Positions 18,404-28,424 of a stretch of DNA of 64,000 nt are shown in pieces. A program made the position numbers and the translations under genes. Location of the stretch: the NCBI RefSeq assembly GCF_030124325.1, contig NZ_JASKLR010000010.1:81740-145739 (forward strand), in the 5' to 3' direction. Origin of the DNA: Sinorhizobium sp. 8-89. Lineage in GTDB: Bacteria > Pseudomonadota > Alphaproteobacteria > Rhizobiales > Rhizobiaceae. Positions within the stretch are counted from its first letter, which is position 1; the number at the start of each line of letters is the position of its first letter. The notes under the pieces are model-generated. The model ran no database searches. It saw only the letters and a program-made list of their open reading frames with translations, and was not told the origin of the DNA.

Positions 18404-19231
18404 ATGTTTCGTACAGGCTTCGGTCGCGCCAGTTTTGGAAGCGTCTGTCTCGCGGCGATGATGGGCTTGGACGCCGCTGCTGCGAATGCGAGCGCGCTTG
18501 CGCCTCACCGCGCCGTTTACGATCTGGAGCTGAAGGATGCGTCCGATCGGTCGGGCATTTCGAGCATGTATGGCCGCATGGTCTACGAATTCAACGGCTC
18601 GGCCTGCGAGGGTTACACGGTCAGTTTCAGGTTCATGACCCAGGTCGATACCGGCGAGGAAGTTCGCCTTACGGACCAGCAGACGACCACCTATGAAGAC
18701 ATGCGGAACGGCAACTTCCGCTTTCTGACGCGTTCGTTCACTGACGAGAAACTCGACAAGGAAGTTCGTGGCAGTGCGCATGAGGACAAGACCGGCGTCA
18801 AGGTCGAACTGACGGCGCCGGACAAGCGCGAGGTGGCGCTCGCCGAAAGCCGCTTCCCGACCGAGCACATGCTGGAAGTGATCGAACGGGCGAAGAAGGG
18901 CGACGCGTTTTTCGAAGCGCGCATCTTTGACGGCTCCGACACGGGCGACAAGACGCTGATCACCTCGACCTTCGTCGGCAAGGCCCGCAAGCCGGCACCG
19001 GATGACGCTGATGTCGGCAAGGCCGGAAAGCTGGCGGCCGAGAATTATTGGCCGGTGACGATCTCCTATTTCAATGACGACAAGAGCGGAGATGCACTGC
19101 CTATCTACCGCATGTCGTTCAAGCTCTACGAGAACGGGGTTACCCGCGACCTGACGATGGATTATGGAGATTTCGTGCTGAGTGGAAAACTCGCCAACCT
19201 CGAAGTCTTCAATGCGGGAGACTGCAAATAA
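18404..19231 (+). CDS. EipB/DUF1849-family periplasmic envelope integrity protein
   Basis: A 275-residue exported protein. A signal peptide ends near ANASA (about residue 30) and is followed by LAPHRAVYDLELKDASDRSG, the hallmark start of the DUF1849 family. Cysteines in GSACEGY and near the C-terminus in NAGDCK match the conserved disulfide pair described for Brucella EipB, a beta-spiral periplasmic protein needed for envelope integrity. The start at 18404 has AGGAGGAAACGG in front, a very strong ribosome site. It is divergent from the RidA operon and lies just upstream of rpsB, with its own transcript likely. Confidence 0.85.
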   Translation: MFRTGFGRASFGSVCLAAMMGLDAAAANASALAPHRAVYDLELKDASDRSGISSMYGRMVYEFNGSACEGYTVSFRFMTQVDTGEEVRLTDQQTTTYEDMRNGNFRFLTRSFTDEKLDKEVRGSAHEDKTGVKVELTAPDKREVALAESRFPTEHMLEVIERAKKGDAFFEARIFDGSDTGDKTLITSTFVGKARKPAPDDADVGKAGKLAAENYWPVTISYFNDDKSGDALPIYRMSFKLYENGVTRDLTMDYGDFVLSGKLANLEVFNAGDCK

Positions 19232-19260
19232 GCAGGAACCGCACAAAACTGACTTCCAGT

Positions 19261-19413
19261 CTTGATTTATCGGGCAGTTACCGCTAAGGGGCTGGCCATT
19301 CCACACGTGAGGCATGGGATGTTCCGGGAGAAATCCGGATTGTTCCGCCGGTGGGCGCATCAGCAATGCGCTCGACGCCTTGCGGAGGTTCAACCGGAAA
19401 AGGAGAAAAAGGC
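19261..19413 (+). promoter_or_regulatory. rpsB promoter and leader
   Basis: CTTGAT (19261-19266), a 17-bp spacer and CTAAGG (19284-19289) make a plausible promoter. This would give a leader of about 118 nt before rpsB. It contains short hairpins such as TCCGGgagaaaTCCGGA around 19323-19340, GCGCATCAGCAATGCGC around 19357-19373, and AAAAGGAG just before the ATG. Ribosomal protein S2 represses its own mRNA in other bacteria, so a protein-binding leader is possible but unproven. Confidence 0.45.
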
Positions 19414-20181
19414 ATGGCATTGCCTGACTTTACTATGCGCCAGCTTCTCGAAGCAGGCGTTCACTTCGGCCACCAGACGCATCGCTGGAACCCGAAGATG
19501 AAGCCGTACATCTTCGGCGATCGTAACAACGTCCACATCATCGACCTCGCCCAGACCGTCCCGATGCTGTCGCGCGCCCTGCAGGTCGTCAGCGACACCG
19601 TCGCCAACGGCGGCCGCGTGCTCTTCGTCGGCACGAAGCGCCAGGCTTCGGAAATCATCGCCGACGCCGCCAAGCGCTCTGCCCAGTACTACGTCAATGC
19701 TCGCTGGCTCGGCGGCATGATGACCAACTGGAAGACGATTTCCAACTCGATCCAGCGCCTGCGCAAGCTCGACGAAATTCTCGCTTCGGAAGCTTCCGGC
19801 TTCACGAAGAAGGAGCGCCTGAACCTCGAGCGTGAGCGCGAGAAGCTGAACCGCGCGCTCGGCGGTATTCGCGACATGGGCGGCACGCCGGACCTGATGT
19901 TCATCATCGACACCAACAAGGAATCGATCGCGATCGAAGAAGCCAAGCGTCTTGGCATTCCGGTCGTCGCCGTCATCGACTCCAACTGCGATCCGGACCA
20001 GATCGACTATCCGATCCCGGGCAACGACGATGCATCGCGCGCAGTCGCTCTCTACTGCGATCTCATCGCTCGCGCCGCCATCGACGGCATTGCCCGTCAG
20101 CAGGGTGCTGCTGGCCGCGATCTCGGTGCATCGGTCGAGGTTCCGGTCGAGCCTGCTCTCGACGAATCGTCCGAGGCCTGA
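19414..20181 (+). CDS. rpsB: 30S ribosomal protein S2
   Basis: A 255-residue S2 protein of the small ribosomal subunit. It begins [20 protein letters not shown], continues with [20 protein letters not shown] and [12 protein letters not shown], and carries the [20 protein letters not shown] block, all diagnostic. The start ATG at 19414 has AAAAGGAGAAAAAGGC upstream. It is followed by a good terminator at 20229 and then tsf, the universal order, although the 252-bp gap and the hairpin suggest that tsf also has its own promoter. Confidence 0.98.
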   Translation: MALPDFTMRQLLEAGVHFGHQTHRWNPKMKPYIFGDRNNVHIIDLAQTVPMLSRALQVVSDTVANGGRVLFVGTKRQASEIIADAAKRSAQYYVNARWLGGMMTNWKTISNSIQRLRKLDEILASEASGFTKKERLNLEREREKLNRALGGIRDMGGTPDLMFIIDTNKESIAIEEAKRLGIPVVAVIDSNCDPDQIDYPIPGNDDASRAVALYCDLIARAAIDGIARQQGAAGRDLGASVEVPVEPALDESSEA

Positions 20182-20228
20182 TCGGGCCGGGCGGCAGATC
20201 AAGGCTGCCGTACCAAATGAAACGTCGG

Positions 20229-20270
20229 ACGAGGCCGTTTGTGATGGAAATCTGAACGGCCTCGTTCTTT
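20229..20270 (+). terminator. rpsB terminator
   Basis: A perfect 11-bp stem, ACGAGGCCGTT (20229-20239) with AACGGCCTCGT (20255-20265), is followed by TCTTTTC. Confidence 0.8.
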
Positions 20271-20433
20271 TCAGCCGGAAATGGCGCGATCGGGCCTACA
20301 ATATCTTGCCCACGTATCATCGCGATGAAGCGTTCATCACGATGTCACATTGAAAGCCATTCCCTGCCAAAACCTCCTGGCACTGCGCCGCTGATGGTGA
20401 GCGCGCCAGCCAAACAGACAAAGAGGCAAGAAG

Positions 20434-21357
20434 ATGAGTGTTACTGCCGCAATGGTGAAGGAACTGCGCGAAAAGACCGGCGCAGGCATGATGGATTGCA
20501 AGAAGGCGCTTGCTGAAACCAATGGCGATATGGAAGCCGCGATCGATTGGCTGCGCGCCAAGGGCATCGCCAAGGCTGACAAGAAGTCCGGCCGCACGGC
20601 TGCCGAAGGCCTCATCGGCATTGCCAGCGCCGGCAACAAGGCCGTAGTCGTCGAGATCAACTCGGAGACGGATTTCGTTGCCCGCAACGACGCGTTCCAG
20701 GACCTCGTCCGCGGCGTGGCGGCTGTTGCTGTCGGAACCGACGGATCGGTCGACGCGATCAGCGCCGCCAAGTATCCGGCTACCGGCAAGTCCGTCGCCG
20801 ACACGATCACCGATGCGATTGCGACGATCGGCGAAAACATGACGCTTCGCCGCGCTGCGCTGCTGTCGGTCGATAACGGCGTCGTCGCGACCTACATCCA
20901 CAATTCGGTTGCTGATGGCCTCGGCAAGCTCGGCGTACTCGTCGCCCTCAAGTCGACCGGCGACAAGGAAGCCTTGAACGCGATCGGCCGTCAGGTCGCG
21001 ATGCATGTTGCCGCGACCAACCCGCTGGCAGTTCGGCCGAGCGAAATCGACCCGGCGGTTGCCGAGCGCGAGCGCAACGTCTTCATCGAGCAGTCACGCG
21101 CTTCGGGCAAGCCGGATAACATCATCGAGAAGATGGTCGAAGGCCGCATGCGCAAGTTCTTCGAGGAAGTCGCACTTCTTTCGCAGGCTTTCGTCATGAA
21201 CCCCGACCAGACCGTCGAGGCAGCGATCAAGGAAGCGGAAAAGACCGTCGGTGCGCCGATCGAGGTTGCCGGTATCGCGCGCCTCCTGCTCGGCGAAGGC
21301 GTTCAGAAGGAAGAGTCCGATTTCGCTGCGGAAGTCGCAGCGGCTGCCAAAGGCTGA
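20434..21357 (+). CDS. tsf: Translation elongation factor Ts
   Basis: EF-Ts, 307 residues, the guanine nucleotide exchange factor for EF-Tu. The N-terminal helical module is [20 protein letters not shown], the core contains [18 protein letters not shown] (the TDFVA motif that disrupts the Mg site of EF-Tu), and the C-terminal module ends with [19 protein letters not shown]. The start has AAGAGGCAAGAAG upstream. Length is the usual one for Alphaproteobacteria. A hairpin at 21386 separates it from pyrH. Confidence 0.98.
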   Translation: MSVTAAMVKELREKTGAGMMDCKKALAETNGDMEAAIDWLRAKGIAKADKKSGRTAAEGLIGIASAGNKAVVVEINSETDFVARNDAFQDLVRGVAAVAVGTDGSVDAISAAKYPATGKSVADTITDAIATIGENMTLRRAALLSVDNGVVATYIHNSVADGLGKLGVLVALKSTGDKEALNAIGRQVAMHVAATNPLAVRPSEIDPAVAERERNVFIEQSRASGKPDNIIEKMVEGRMRKFFEEVALLSQAFVMNPDQTVEAAIKEAEKTVGAPIEVAGIARLLLGEGVQKEESDFAAEVAAAAKG

Positions 21358-21385
21358 TTTCTTCACCCTTATTGGGAAAACGTGG

Positions 21386-21411
21386 GGGCATCGCGTGACA
21401 ACGCGATGCCC
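21386..21411 (+). terminator. tsf terminator hairpin
   Basis: GGGCATCGCGT (21386-21396) and its exact complement (21401-21411) enclose a GACA loop 29 nt after the tsf stop. The T-run is weak. Confidence 0.7.
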
Positions 21412-21547
21412 TTCGTGTATCCGGCATTCGTCAATGCGTCGGACCCGCCGGTTTGTGCCGGAGCGGTCGATACCGCGCAATACGATATACCCTATGCCGC
21501 TGTGCACTGCCTTCCGCACAGGCGTGCCGATCTGTTCAGGAGCGATG

Positions 21548-22270
21548 ATGTCGGCCAAGCCAATCTACAAGCGTGTTCTTCTCAAAGCCTCCGGTGAAGC
21601 CTTGATGGGAAGCCAGGGCTTCGGCATCGATGTGGCGGTCGCCGACCGGATTGCCTCGGACATCGCCGAAGCGCGCGCCATGGGCGTCGAAGTCGGCGTT
21701 GTTGTCGGCGGCGGCAATATCTTCCGTGGCGTCGCAGTTGCCTCGAAGGGCGGTGACCGGGTAACCGGCGACCACATGGGGATGCTGGCGACGGTGATCA
21801 ATGCGCTCGCGCTGGCGACGTCGCTGCGCAAGCTGGACATCGACACCGTGGTGCTTTCGGCCATTGCGATGCCGGAAATCTGTGAGAGTTTTTCGCAGCG
21901 CGCTACCCTATATCATCTATCGCTTGGTCGCGTGGTCATCTTCGCCGGAGGCACGGGCAATCCGTTCTTCACGACGGATTCCGCCGCGGCGCTCCGCGCA
22001 GCCGAGATGGGTGCAGAAGCGATCTTCAAGGGAACGCAGGTCGACGGCATTTATTCTGCCGATCCGAAGAAGGACCCGACGGCTACCCGTTTCGATCGCC
22101 TGACCCACAGTGAGGTTCTGGAGAAAGGATTGGCCGTGATGGACGTTGCCGCAGTGGCGCTTGCACGCGAAAATGCCATTCCCATCGTCGTTTTCTCGAT
22201 CCACGAGAGGGGCGGTTTTGCGGAGATCTTGACCGGTGGCGGCCATGCCACCATCGTGACGGACAATTGA
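21548..22270 (+). CDS. pyrH: UMP kinase
   Basis: PyrH phosphorylates UMP to UDP with ATP, in the cytoplasm. The protein has 240 residues from ATG 21548; a second ATG directly before it (21545) would add one residue. Signatures are YKRVLLKASGEALMG, VGVVVGGGNIFRG, GDHMGMLATVINALAL and FAGGTGNPFFTTDSAAALRA, followed by VDGIYSADPKKDP. The amino-acid-kinase fold is complete. It starts the pyrH-frr-uppS-cdsA-rseP run that leads to envelope synthesis. Confidence 0.97.
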   Translation: MSAKPIYKRVLLKASGEALMGSQGFGIDVAVADRIASDIAEARAMGVEVGVVVGGGNIFRGVAVASKGGDRVTGDHMGMLATVINALALATSLRKLDIDTVVLSAIAMPEICESFSQRATLYHLSLGRVVIFAGGTGNPFFTTDSAAALRAAEMGAEAIFKGTQVDGIYSADPKKDPTATRFDRLTHSEVLEKGLAVMDVAAVALARENAIPIVVFSIHERGGFAEILTGGGHATIVTDN

Positions 22271-22315
22271 CAGTTTGAAAGCCCCTGGGGCTGTGGAAGA
22301 CAGGAGTCTTGAACC

Positions 22316-22876
22316 ATGAGTGAAGGTGTGGATCTGAAGGAACTGAAACGCCGCATGGACGGAGCGATCTCAGCGTTCAAGCACGACATCGCATCGCTTC
22401 GTACCGGCCGCGCATCGGCCAATGTTCTCGATCCAGTGACCGTTGAGGCCTACGGCTCACGCATGCCGTTGAACCAGGTGGCCAACATCACGGTTCCGGA
22501 GCCGCGGATGCTGTCCGTTTCGGTATGGGACAAGTCCATGGTCGGCGCCGTTGAACGCGCGATCCGGGAATCGAATCTCGGCCTCAACCCGATCGTCGAC
22601 GGTCAGAACCTGCGCATTCCGCTCCCGGAGCTGAACGAGGAGCGCCGCAAATCGCTCGTCAAGGTCGCGCACGACTATGCCGAGAAAAGCAAGGTGGCCG
22701 TCCGCCACGTTCGCCGTGACGGCATGGACGACCTGAAAAAAGCCGAAAAGGATGGCGAGATCGGGCAGGATATCCACCGTGCTCAGTCCGAGCGTGTCCA
22801 AAAGATGACCGACGAAACGATTTCCGAGATCGACCGCTTGCTCGCCGATAAGGAAAAGGAAATCATGCAGGTCTGA
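22316..22876 (+). CDS. frr: Ribosome recycling factor
   Basis: RRF, 186 residues, splits post-termination ribosomes together with EF-G. It shows [20 protein letters not shown], the domain 2 segment [20 protein letters not shown], and [20 protein letters not shown], followed by the final helix ending [15 protein letters not shown]. Length and motifs are standard. It lies 45 bp after pyrH and 37 bp before uppS on the same strand, consistent with one transcript. Confidence 0.98.
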   Translation: MSEGVDLKELKRRMDGAISAFKHDIASLRTGRASANVLDPVTVEAYGSRMPLNQVANITVPEPRMLSVSVWDKSMVGAVERAIRESNLGLNPIVDGQNLRIPLPELNEERRKSLVKVAHDYAEKSKVAVRHVRRDGMDDLKKAEKDGEIGQDIHRAQSERVQKMTDETISEIDRLLADKEKEIMQV

Positions 22877-22913
22877 CGCGTCGATGATCTGAGTCTCTTT
22901 TTTCGGACCGCCA

Positions 22914-23657
22914 ATGCAAGAGTTCACCCCCGCAAACGTACCAAATCACGTTGCCATCATCATGGACGGCAACGGTCGATGGGCGAACGCGCGTGGACTT
23001 CCGCGTACGATGGGGCACCGAAAAGGTGTCGAGGCCGTGCGGGCGGCCGTAAAGACGGCCGCCGAACTCGGCATTCGCTATCTCACGCTTTTCGCTTTCT
23101 CGTCGGAAAACTGGAGCAGGCCCGAGGCTGAGGTCACCGACCTCATGGGCTTGCTCAAAGCTTTCATAAGACGGGATCTCGCCGATCTGCATCGCGAGAA
23201 CGTTCGCATTCGGGTCATAGGCGATCGCGCAAATCTCAGCGGTGACATTCTGCCGCTGCTGATCGAAGCGGAGGAGACGACGCACGCGAACACCGGGATT
23301 ACCTTGGTTATCGCATTCAACTATGGCGCGAGGGACGAGCTGGCGAGGGCGATGCGTCGCCTGGCCGCAGAGGTGGCCGCCGGTCGCCTCCGCCCGGACG
23401 AGATCACGGCGGAAAGAATCACTGCAACGATCGATACCGCGGGTATTCCCGATCCGGACCTGATCCTGCGGACGAGCGGCGAAGAGCGCCTCTCCAACTT
23501 TCTGCTTTGGCAAGGAGCCTATTCGGAATTGCTGTTCATTCCCGAACTTTGGCCGGACTTCACCCGCGAGACGTTCCTTGCCGCCATTGAAAAATATGCC
23601 AGCCGCGAACGCCGCTTCGGCGGCCTGCCGCAACCGACGCTGGCGGTTGGCTCCTGA
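22914..23657 (+). CDS. uppS: Isoprenyl transferase (undecaprenyl diphosphate synthase)
   Basis: A cis-prenyltransferase of 247 residues that builds the C55 lipid carrier for peptidoglycan and O-antigen. Diagnostic motifs are [20 protein letters not shown] (catalytic Asp), [24 protein letters not shown], and near the end [20 protein letters not shown] with the following AYSELLF. The ATG at 22914 is preceded by a weak ribosome site. The stop overlaps the start of cdsA (ATGA), so the two are translationally coupled. Confidence 0.96.
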   Translation: MQEFTPANVPNHVAIIMDGNGRWANARGLPRTMGHRKGVEAVRAAVKTAAELGIRYLTLFAFSSENWSRPEAEVTDLMGLLKAFIRRDLADLHRENVRIRVIGDRANLSGDILPLLIEAEETTHANTGITLVIAFNYGARDELARAMRRLAAEVAAGRLRPDEITAERITATIDTAGIPDPDLILRTSGEERLSNFLLWQGAYSELLFIPELWPDFTRETFLAAIEKYASRERRFGGLPQPTLAVGS

Positions 23658-24490
23658 TGCAGAGTGAACTCAAGCTTCGCATCGCCTCCGGGGTAGTGCT
23701 TGCGGCGGTTGCCCTTGGCGCGACCTGGGCAGGCGGGCTTGCCTTCCAGCTCCTGTCCGTCGCGATCGGTTTGCTGGTCTATTACGAGTGGTCGACCATT
23801 ACCAAACTTGCCGAGAGCGACTTTCAGGGCAACGCCGTCGGGTGGCTTTCGCAGGCCGTGATCGCAATCCTCGTCCTGTTTGACTATATTCACTTCAGCC
23901 TGCCGGTGCTGGCGGCCTTTTCGCTTTTCGGCGGGCTTTGGGTGCTGATCCGCAAGACGAGCTGGTGGTTGCCGGGTGGCATCGTTTACGCCGGCTTGAC
24001 TGCGGTATCGCTCGCGGCAATCCGCGGGGCCGATTATCTCGGTCTGATCGCAATGCTTTTCGTGTTCGCCGTCGTTTGGGGGACGGACATCTTCGCCTAT
24101 TTTACCGGCAGGGCGATCGGCGGTCCGAAGCTGGCGCCGGCCATTTCCCCTGGAAAAACCTGGTCGGGAGCGCTGGGCGGGACGATCTGTGGCGTTCTTG
24201 CCGGTGTTGCCGTGTTTATGGCTCATTTCTCCCTGCAGGATCTGCGCATCCCGATGATTGCGCTCGTGCTGTCTGTTTCCAGCCAGATCGGGGATCTGTT
24301 CGAGTCCTTCATCAAGCGCCGTTTCGGCGTAAAGGATTCGAGCAAGCTTATTCCTGGACACGGCGGGGTCATGGATCGGGTCGACGGATTGATATTCGCC
24401 TGTGTCGCCGCCTTGATCCTGGTGCTGGCCCAACTCCTGTTTGCCGGCGGGCGCGCAGTCGCTTTCGGTCCGGTTCTGTTAGGCCTTTGA
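23657..24490 (+). CDS. cdsA: Phosphatidate cytidylyltransferase (CDP-diglyceride synthase)
   Basis: CdsA makes CDP-diacylglycerol from phosphatidate and CTP in the inner membrane, feeding all phospholipid branches, including the cardiolipin synthase encoded at 49290. The 277-residue protein has about seven or eight spans, and its signature near the C-terminus reads SSQIGDLFESFIKRRFGVKD followed by SSKLIPGHGGVMDRVDGL. This matches the family pattern S-x-[LIVMF]-K-R-x4-K-D-x-[GSA]. The start overlaps the uppS stop by one base. Confidence 0.96.
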   Translation: MQSELKLRIASGVVLAAVALGATWAGGLAFQLLSVAIGLLVYYEWSTITKLAESDFQGNAVGWLSQAVIAILVLFDYIHFSLPVLAAFSLFGGLWVLIRKTSWWLPGGIVYAGLTAVSLAAIRGADYLGLIAMLFVFAVVWGTDIFAYFTGRAIGGPKLAPAISPGKTWSGALGGTICGVLAGVAVFMAHFSLQDLRIPMIALVLSVSSQIGDLFESFIKRRFGVKDSSKLIPGHGGVMDRVDGLIFACVAALILVLAQLLFAGGRAVAFGPVLLGL

Positions 24491-24496
24491 GGCTGC

Positions 24497-24560
24497 CGCA
24501 TAATTCCTTAAGTCGAAGTCGAATTAGGGGTAGATTATGCAAGCATGCAAAATGTGACAG
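24497..24560 (-). repeat. RIME-like repeat, copy 3 (degenerate)
   Basis: The TGCATAATTCCTTAAGTCGA segment through the following ATTATGCAAGCATGCA resembles the terminal palindrome of the other copies on the minus strand, with several changes. The GC-rich end is missing. It fills most of the cdsA-rseP gap. Confidence 0.5.
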
Positions 24561-24620
24561 CGACAGCCGCGCACCTTAAGGCAGTGCGGCATCGCATCAG
24601 CGGATGCGTTAGGAAATACT

Positions 24621-25745
24621 ATGAGCCTTCTGCTTGAGAATCTGCAATACGCCATACCCACCTTCCTGTTCCTGCTGACCCTCTTGGTTTTCGTCCATGA
24701 GATGGGGCACTATCTGGTGGGCCGCTGGTCCGGCATCCGCATTCTCGCCTTCTCCGTCGGTTTCGGACCGGAGCTCTTCGGTTGGACGGACCGCCACGGC
24801 ACCAGATGGAAGTTCTGCGTGGTTCCACTCGGCGGCTACGTGAAATTCTTCGGCGACGACGATGCAGCGAGCACGCCCGACTATCGCCGCTTGGAGACAA
24901 TCGCGCCGGAAGACCGCGCCCGTTCATTCCTGGGTGCGAAGCTTTGGAAGAGGGCTGCGACCGTCGCGGCCGGACCGATTGCCAATTTCGTGCTGGCAAT
25001 TGCGATTTTCGCCGTTCTCTTCTCCATCTACGGCCGTGCCGTTGCCGATCCCGTTGTGGCCCTGGTGGCGCCCGGCAGTGCGGCGGAAAAGGCGGGCGTC
25101 AAGTTGGGTGACCGGCTGGTGTCGATCGACGGAACGCCGATAGCCACCTTTGACGACGTACGACGTTACGTCAGCGTTCGCCCGGAACTGCCGATCACGG
25201 TCCGCGTCGAGCGCGACGGTTCCGCGATCGACCTGCAGATGGTGCCGCAGCGTACCGAGTCCGTCGACCCGCTGGGCAACAAGGTGGAAGAGGGCAAGAT
25301 CGGCATCGGGACAAATCAGGAGGTCGGGAACTTTCGAATTGAGACCTACGGGCCGCTTGAGGCGGTCGGTCAGGGAGCCCTGCAAAGCTGGCGAATCGTG
25401 ACCGGCACGTTCGACTATTTGTCGAATCTGTTCGTTGGCCGGATGAAAGCCGATCAACTGGGTGGACCGATCCGTATTGCGCAGATTTCCGGGCAGATGG
25501 CCAAGCTTGGCGTCGCCGAAGTCTTGAACTTCGCAGCCGTCCTTTCAGTTTCTATAGGATTGCTTAACCTCATGCCCGTGCCCGTGCTTGATGGCGGCCA
25601 TCTCATGTTCTATGCGGTGGAAGCGTTGCGTGGAAAACCCGTCGGCCCCGCAGCACAGGATATCGCTTTCCGCATTGGATTTGCGATGGTGCTGATGCTC
25701 ACGGTGTTCGCGGCGTGGAATGACATCAACTGGCTTTTCGGCTGA
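24621..25745 (+). CDS. rseP: Site-2 intramembrane zinc metalloprotease (RseP/MmpA)
   Basis: A 374-residue inner-membrane protease that cleaves anti-sigma factors or other membrane substrates (RseP in E. coli, MmpA in Caulobacter). The zinc site is in LVFVHEMGHYLVGRWSG (HExxH) and the second ligand is in LMPVPVLDGGHLMFY (LDG). A single PDZ domain is seen around residues 120-200 (GSAAEKAGVKLGDRLVSIDG); E. coli RseP has two. The start ATG at 24621 has TTAGGAAATACT upstream. It sits between cdsA and bamA, the usual alphaproteobacterial order. Confidence 0.95.
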   Translation: MSLLLENLQYAIPTFLFLLTLLVFVHEMGHYLVGRWSGIRILAFSVGFGPELFGWTDRHGTRWKFCVVPLGGYVKFFGDDDAASTPDYRRLETIAPEDRARSFLGAKLWKRAATVAAGPIANFVLAIAIFAVLFSIYGRAVADPVVALVAPGSAAEKAGVKLGDRLVSIDGTPIATFDDVRRYVSVRPELPITVRVERDGSAIDLQMVPQRTESVDPLGNKVEEGKIGIGTNQEVGNFRIETYGPLEAVGQGALQSWRIVTGTFDYLSNLFVGRMKADQLGGPIRIAQISGQMAKLGVAEVLNFAAVLSVSIGLLNLMPVPVLDGGHLMFYAVEALRGKPVGPAAQDIAFRIGFAMVLMLTVFAAWNDINWLFG

Positions 25746-26045
25746 AACAGGATTTCGAAGATCGAGGCGCCGTCTGTAGGTCTTTGCTCTTCTTGCGATC
25801 CGCGTCCTGGGAGGGACGCAGCAACCTTTCGGATATTGTGAACGGGTGACGCGCCGTGGCTTGCGCCGCAAGGATTTGTTTACGATAAGTCGAATCCGTA
25901 GTGGCTGTTAAGCCACGGTTCGAATTGAAGTAAACAGAATTTAACTAGCTGACTTGCTTGTATGGCAAAAGCGGGTAAAACGGCAACCGTGACCGGAGTC
26001 GGTACGAAATTGCCGCGGGACGTTGGGAAAAGGTAAGATTTAAAC
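25746..26045 (+). other. Intergenic region upstream of bamA (300 bp)
   Basis: No gene is seen. The right half is more AT-rich than the surroundings (AAGTAAACAGAATTTAACTA around 25929-25948) and carries a small hairpin, GTGGCTgttaAGCCAC at 25901-25916. It probably holds the bamA promoter and leader. I could not assign a convincing -35/-10 pair. Confidence 0.5.
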
Positions 26046-28379
26046 ATGAAAGCTGGTTCAAGATTTTTGAACGCGGTGTCGGCCTTTGCGCTGTCAGCAA
26101 GCATCGTGACCACGGGTGCCGGTGTTGGGGTGTTCGCAGGCACGTCGGTTGCGCAAGCCGCGGTCATCAATCGGGTTGAGGTGCGGGGCGCAACGCGCGT
26201 AAGCGCAGACACCGTACGTGCGAACATAACGATCGTCCCGGGCAGGAGCTTCAGCAACGCCGATATCGATGCTTCGGTGAAGCGTCTTTATGCCACCGGT
26301 TATTTCTCCGATGTCAGCATCAATGTCGCTGGCGGCACGCTCGTCGTCTCTGTCAGCGAGAATCAGCTCGTCAACCAGGTTGTTTTCAACGGTAACCGCA
26401 AGATCACGGACGACAAGCTGCAGGCTGCAGTGCAGACCCAGCCGCTCGGTCCTTACAGCGAGGCAACCGTCGAGAGCGATATCCAGTCCATCAAGAACGC
26501 CTACGCCGCGATCGGCCGTAGCGACGTCACCGTGACGACGCAGGTCGTGCCGATCGCCGAGGGGCGTGTGAACCTCGCCTTCGTCATCAATGAGGGCGAG
26601 CGCACGAAGATTTCCCAGATCAATTTCGTTGGCAACGAGGCTTATAGCGATGGCCGGTTGCAGTCGGTGATTGCGACCAAGGAATCGGGCATCTTTTCGT
26701 TCCTGACCCGCAAGGACGTCTACAATCCGGACAAGCTGCGCGCCGACGAAGAATTGCTGCGTCAATTCTATTACAATCGCGGCTATGCCGACTTCCAGGT
26801 CGTCTCGTCCGACGCGACGCTGAATGAGGCGACCAATGAATACGCGGTGACGATCACCGTCGAGGAAGGCCCGCGTTACGATTTCGGTCCGGTCAACATC
26901 GAATCGACCGTCGAAGGCGTCGACGCCGAGGAGTTGAGAGGGTTGGTTCAGAGCCGGGAAGGCTCCGTCTACAAGGCCAAGGACGTTCAGGACACCATGA
27001 GCGAAATTTCGAAGCGCGTTGCTTCGGAAGGCTACCCGTTCGCTCGCGTGACCCCGCGTGGCAACCGTGATCTTGCCAACCACACCATCGCTGTCGATTA
27101 TCTCGTCGACCAGGGTGAGCGCGCCTATGTCGAGCGCATCGAGATCCGCGGCAACACGCGTACGCGTGATTACGTTATTCGCCGAGAGTTCGATGTCGGT
27201 GAAGGTGACGCCTTCAACCAGGAGATGATCGCGCGCGCAAAGCGCCGGCTCGAGGCCCTTGGCTATTTCTCGACGGTAAACATTTCGACGCAGCCGGGCA
27301 GTGCCGCGGACCGCGTCGTAATCATCGTCGATGTGCAGGATCAGTCGACCGGTTCGTTCGGCATCGGTGCCGGCTATTCGGCCGGCAGCGGCGGCGGCTT
27401 CCTTGTCGAGGCCTCGATCGAAGAGAAGAACTTCCTTGGTCGCGGCCAGTACATTCGCGTCGCAGCCGGTCGCGGTGAAGACAACCAGACCTACAATGTG
27501 TCGTTTACCGAGCCTTATTTCCTCGGTTACCGCCTGGCCGCCGGCTTCGATCTCTTCAAGAACGAGAACGACTACGACGACGATAACTACACCTATGACG
27601 ATCAGGGCTTCAGCCTGCGCGTGACTGCGCCGATCACCGAGAGCCTGTCGACAACGCTGCGCTACAACTTCACCAGGATCGATTACGGCGGCGACTTGGA
27701 CGAACTGTCCTCGCCTTATGACCGCGTCGTCGAAGAGAGCCCGTGGACGCGTTCGTCTATCTCGCAGTCGGTGACCTACAACACGCTTGACGACGCCCAA
27801 TTGCCGCACGAGGGCATTCTTGCGACGGTTACGCAGGAGTTCGCCGGACTCGGCGGTACCTCTGATTTCTACAAGCTTACCGGTAAGGCCAAGTGGTACT
27901 ACACGCTGAACGATGAGGCGGACATCATCGCTTCGATCGGCGGAAGTGCCGGTCACCTGTTCAAGACCTCCGGATCGATGGAAGTCTTCGACCAGTTCCA
28001 GCTGGGTAGCAACGATATTCGTGGCTTTGAGCGCAATGGTATCGGTCCGCGCGTCAACAACGGCGACGCGCTGGGCGGCACGACCTACTTCACGGCCTCT
28101 GCGGAAGCATCGTTCCCGTTGCCGGGCATCCCGCGTGATAGCGGCTTCCGCGGTGCGCTCTTCGTCGATGCCGGCACGCTTTACGGTAACGACGTGGAGC
28201 TGACCGGAGCGGGTGAGTTCGCTCGTGGCACGGACGCATCGTTGCGTGCGTCTGTCGGCGTCAGCCTTATCTGGGCTTCGCCGTTCGGTCCGCTGCGTGT
28301 CGACTACGCGGTTCCGGTTGCGAAGGAGGACTTCGACGAGGTGCAGAACTTCAAGTTCGGCATTAACTCGTCGTTCTGA
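26046..28379 (+). CDS. bamA: Outer membrane protein assembly factor BamA
   Basis: The core of the BAM complex, inserting beta-barrel proteins into the outer membrane. It has 777 residues: a signal peptide ending near VAQAA (about residue 38), five POTRA domains to about residue 430 (first one INRVEVRGATRVSADTVRAN, third ending in EGPRYDFGPVNIES), and a 16-strand barrel with the FTEPYFLGYRLAAGFDLF and IRGFERNGIGPRV loops. The latter holds the conserved [V/I]RGF motif of lid loop 6. It ends in FGINSSF with the terminal Phe expected for barrels. It is followed at 45 bp by lpxD, so both outer-membrane protein and lipid A supply are linked. Confidence 0.97.
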   Translation: MKAGSRFLNAVSAFALSASIVTTGAGVGVFAGTSVAQAAVINRVEVRGATRVSADTVRANITIVPGRSFSNADIDASVKRLYATGYFSDVSINVAGGTLVVSVSENQLVNQVVFNGNRKITDDKLQAAVQTQPLGPYSEATVESDIQSIKNAYAAIGRSDVTVTTQVVPIAEGRVNLAFVINEGERTKISQINFVGNEAYSDGRLQSVIATKESGIFSFLTRKDVYNPDKLRADEELLRQFYYNRGYADFQVVSSDATLNEATNEYAVTITVEEGPRYDFGPVNIESTVEGVDAEELRGLVQSREGSVYKAKDVQDTMSEISKRVASEGYPFARVTPRGNRDLANHTIAVDYLVDQGERAYVERIEIRGNTRTRDYVIRREFDVGEGDAFNQEMIARAKRRLEALGYFSTVNISTQPGSAADRVVIIVDVQDQSTGSFGIGAGYSAGSGGGFLVEASIEEKNFLGRGQYIRVAAGRGEDNQTYNVSFTEPYFLGYRLAAGFDLFKNENDYDDDNYTYDDQGFSLRVTAPITESLSTTLRYNFTRIDYGGDLDELSSPYDRVVEESPWTRSSISQSVTYNTLDDAQLPHEGILATVTQEFAGLGGTSDFYKLTGKAKWYYTLNDEADIIASIGGSAGHLFKTSGSMEVFDQFQLGSNDIRGFERNGIGPRVNNGDALGGTTYFTASAEASFPLPGIPRDSGFRGALFVDAGTLYGNDVELTGAGEFARGTDASLRASVGVSLIWASPFGPLRVDYAVPVAKEDFDEVQNFKFGINSSF

Positions 28380-28424
28380 TAAAAGCAGTCCAGAACTGCC
28401 GTCCAAAATCGTTCTGGAGTGTCC

